A model generated the notes under the pieces. The model had not been told where the DNA came from and did not search any database. It saw only the letters and a list, made by a program, of their open reading frames with translations. 64,000 nt of DNA from Amborella trichopoda (taxonomy: Eukaryota > Streptophyta > Magnoliopsida > Amborellales > Amborellaceae): assembly GCF_000471905.2 (NCBI RefSeq), contig NW_006497735.1, positions 739,619-803,618 on the forward strand. Reading direction: 5' to 3'. The position numbers and the translations under genes were made by a program. Below, piece after piece: positions 63,057-64,000 of this stretch (position 1 is its first letter; the number at the start of each line of letters is the position of its first letter).

Positions 63057-64000
63057 GCCAAAGGATATACCCAAACATTTGGGATTGATTACTCTAAGAG
63101 TTTTGCAACTATTGCCAAACTTAATTCACTTTGAGTAGTAATATCTATGGCAGCAAACAAGGTCTGGCCATTGTGGTAGCATGTGTGAGAATGCCTTCCT
63201 CCATGGTGATTTACACGAAGTTTATATGGAACAACCCTGGGTTTGTTGCTTAGTAGGATTTAGATAAGGTATATAACTTGAAGAAATTCATTTATAGTAT
63301 GAAGCAGTCCCCACTGGCCTAGTTTGAGAAATTTTAATGAAATTGTTGTGGCATATGGCCTTCGACGCAGCCATGCTAATCATTCTGTGTTTATTTCGAA
63401 ACAAGACTCCAGGATAATTCTCCTCGTTGTATACGTTGGATGATATTGTCATTACAGGCAATGATCAAGAAGGAATCAATCATTTGAAAAGGCACCTGAA
63501 ATAATGTGTAAGGATTTGGGTAGTTAAGGTATTTTCTAGGAATTGAAATAGCCAGATCAAAATATGGCATTAGTTTGTCACAAAGAAAGTATGTGATTGA
63601 TTAGTTGACTTAGACTAGAATATTAGGGGGCTAAACTAGATGATACTCCTATGGATTCAAATACAAAATCATTGGCTGATAAGGGCGAATTGTTTGAGAA
63701 TCTAGGAAGGTACAAAAGATTGGTAGGCAGTTTGATTAATTGAATATTACTAGGCCTAATATTTGCTTTTACGGTAAGTGTAGTGAGTCAGTTTACGCAC
63801 CTCCAAGGATTCGTCATTAGAGATGTAGTTTGTAGAATTTTAGGATACCTAAAGGGAGCTCTAGATACTGGTGTAATTTATAAGTCAAACAATCATTTGA
63901 CCATTGAGGGTTACTCAAATGGTAATTGAGCAGGCTGTCCATCAGATAGGTGGTCTACCATAGGTGGTTGTACATTTACTGGCGTAAATCTGGTTATATG

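Larger units (their letters stand above)
58900..64000 (+). mobile_element. Decayed Ty1/copia retrotransposon, runs off the window
   Basis: Translated pieces follow the copia order. A protease site reads WVTDSRAS where DSGAS is expected (59021-59050). Next come GAG-pre-integrase and integrase (CEACQRGEHHRVSF, then FVTIIDDHTRMTWLYLI, near 59480-59670, and NGVAERKNRH near 59860). The connecting region (PEEVLQSSSF) is at 60220. Reverse transcriptase starts about 62780 (IPESYQEAFSHPEWKK), with GCRWVYAVKYQPDGSIER and AKGYTQTFGIDYS, then RYKRLVGSLI and an RNase H end at 63900-64000. There are many stops and frameshifts. The YVDD catalytic box at about 63434 has an extra G that breaks the frame. Foreign sequence interrupts it at about 60510-62690. 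No LTR is identified in the window. It is non-functional. Confidence 0.9.

Overview
This is a plant nuclear window, about two thirds A+T. It has intron-containing genes, a P-class organellar PPR gene, a 12-oxophytodienoate reductase gene and dense plant-type transposon debris. The gene families point to a flowering plant, probably woody given the repeat load, but the sequence alone does not fix the species. Only two genes look complete. One is a single-exon mitochondrial-type PPR protein (2657-6376, +). The other is a five-exon OPR, an old-yellow-enzyme relative (43686-48053, -), whose exons I rebuilt from splice sites and reading phase. A small membrane-protein gene is partly visible at 56229-58108 (-), and a two-exon candidate lies at 1311-2353 (+).

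Two loci are decayed genes that keep their introns, so they arose by DNA-level duplication or in-place decay, not by retroposition. The first (15620-19186, +) holds only the last three exons of an Hsp110/Hsp70-14/15-type chaperone, broken by exact 25-bp and 17-bp tandem duplications. The second (31058-37291, +) is a secreted plant protein of a family I recall as DUF7705, with two or more frameshifts and two nonsense codons.

The rest is mostly repeats. I see at least six families of short inverted-repeat elements: a MULE-like MITE with a plausible 9-bp target duplication; a palindromic family of about 235 bp in seven or more copies; an element with a hairpin at each end; a foldback element of about 510 bp; a 605-bp element carrying GC-rich cargo; and a hAT/Tourist-like MITE. 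There are also tRNA-derived SINEs, minisatellite clusters (16.2-16.75, 27.8-29.4, 36.1-36.4 and 50.9-51.2 kb), and a 1.7-kb inverted repeat at 39.0-40.7 kb. An assembly gap lies in a GA microsatellite at 50326-50407. From about 58.9 kb to the window end there is a decayed Ty1/copia element, interrupted by about 2 kb of foreign LTR-like sequence.

There is no operon-like or cooperating gene set; neighbouring genes look functionally unrelated. The observations most worth a second look are: the OPR gene, where two opposite one-base shifts replace the FMN-contacting RLSP loop while the frame stays open; the long inverted repeat as a possible small-RNA source; the twin-hairpin element family; and repeated exact tandem duplication of otherwise unique sequence, including exons.
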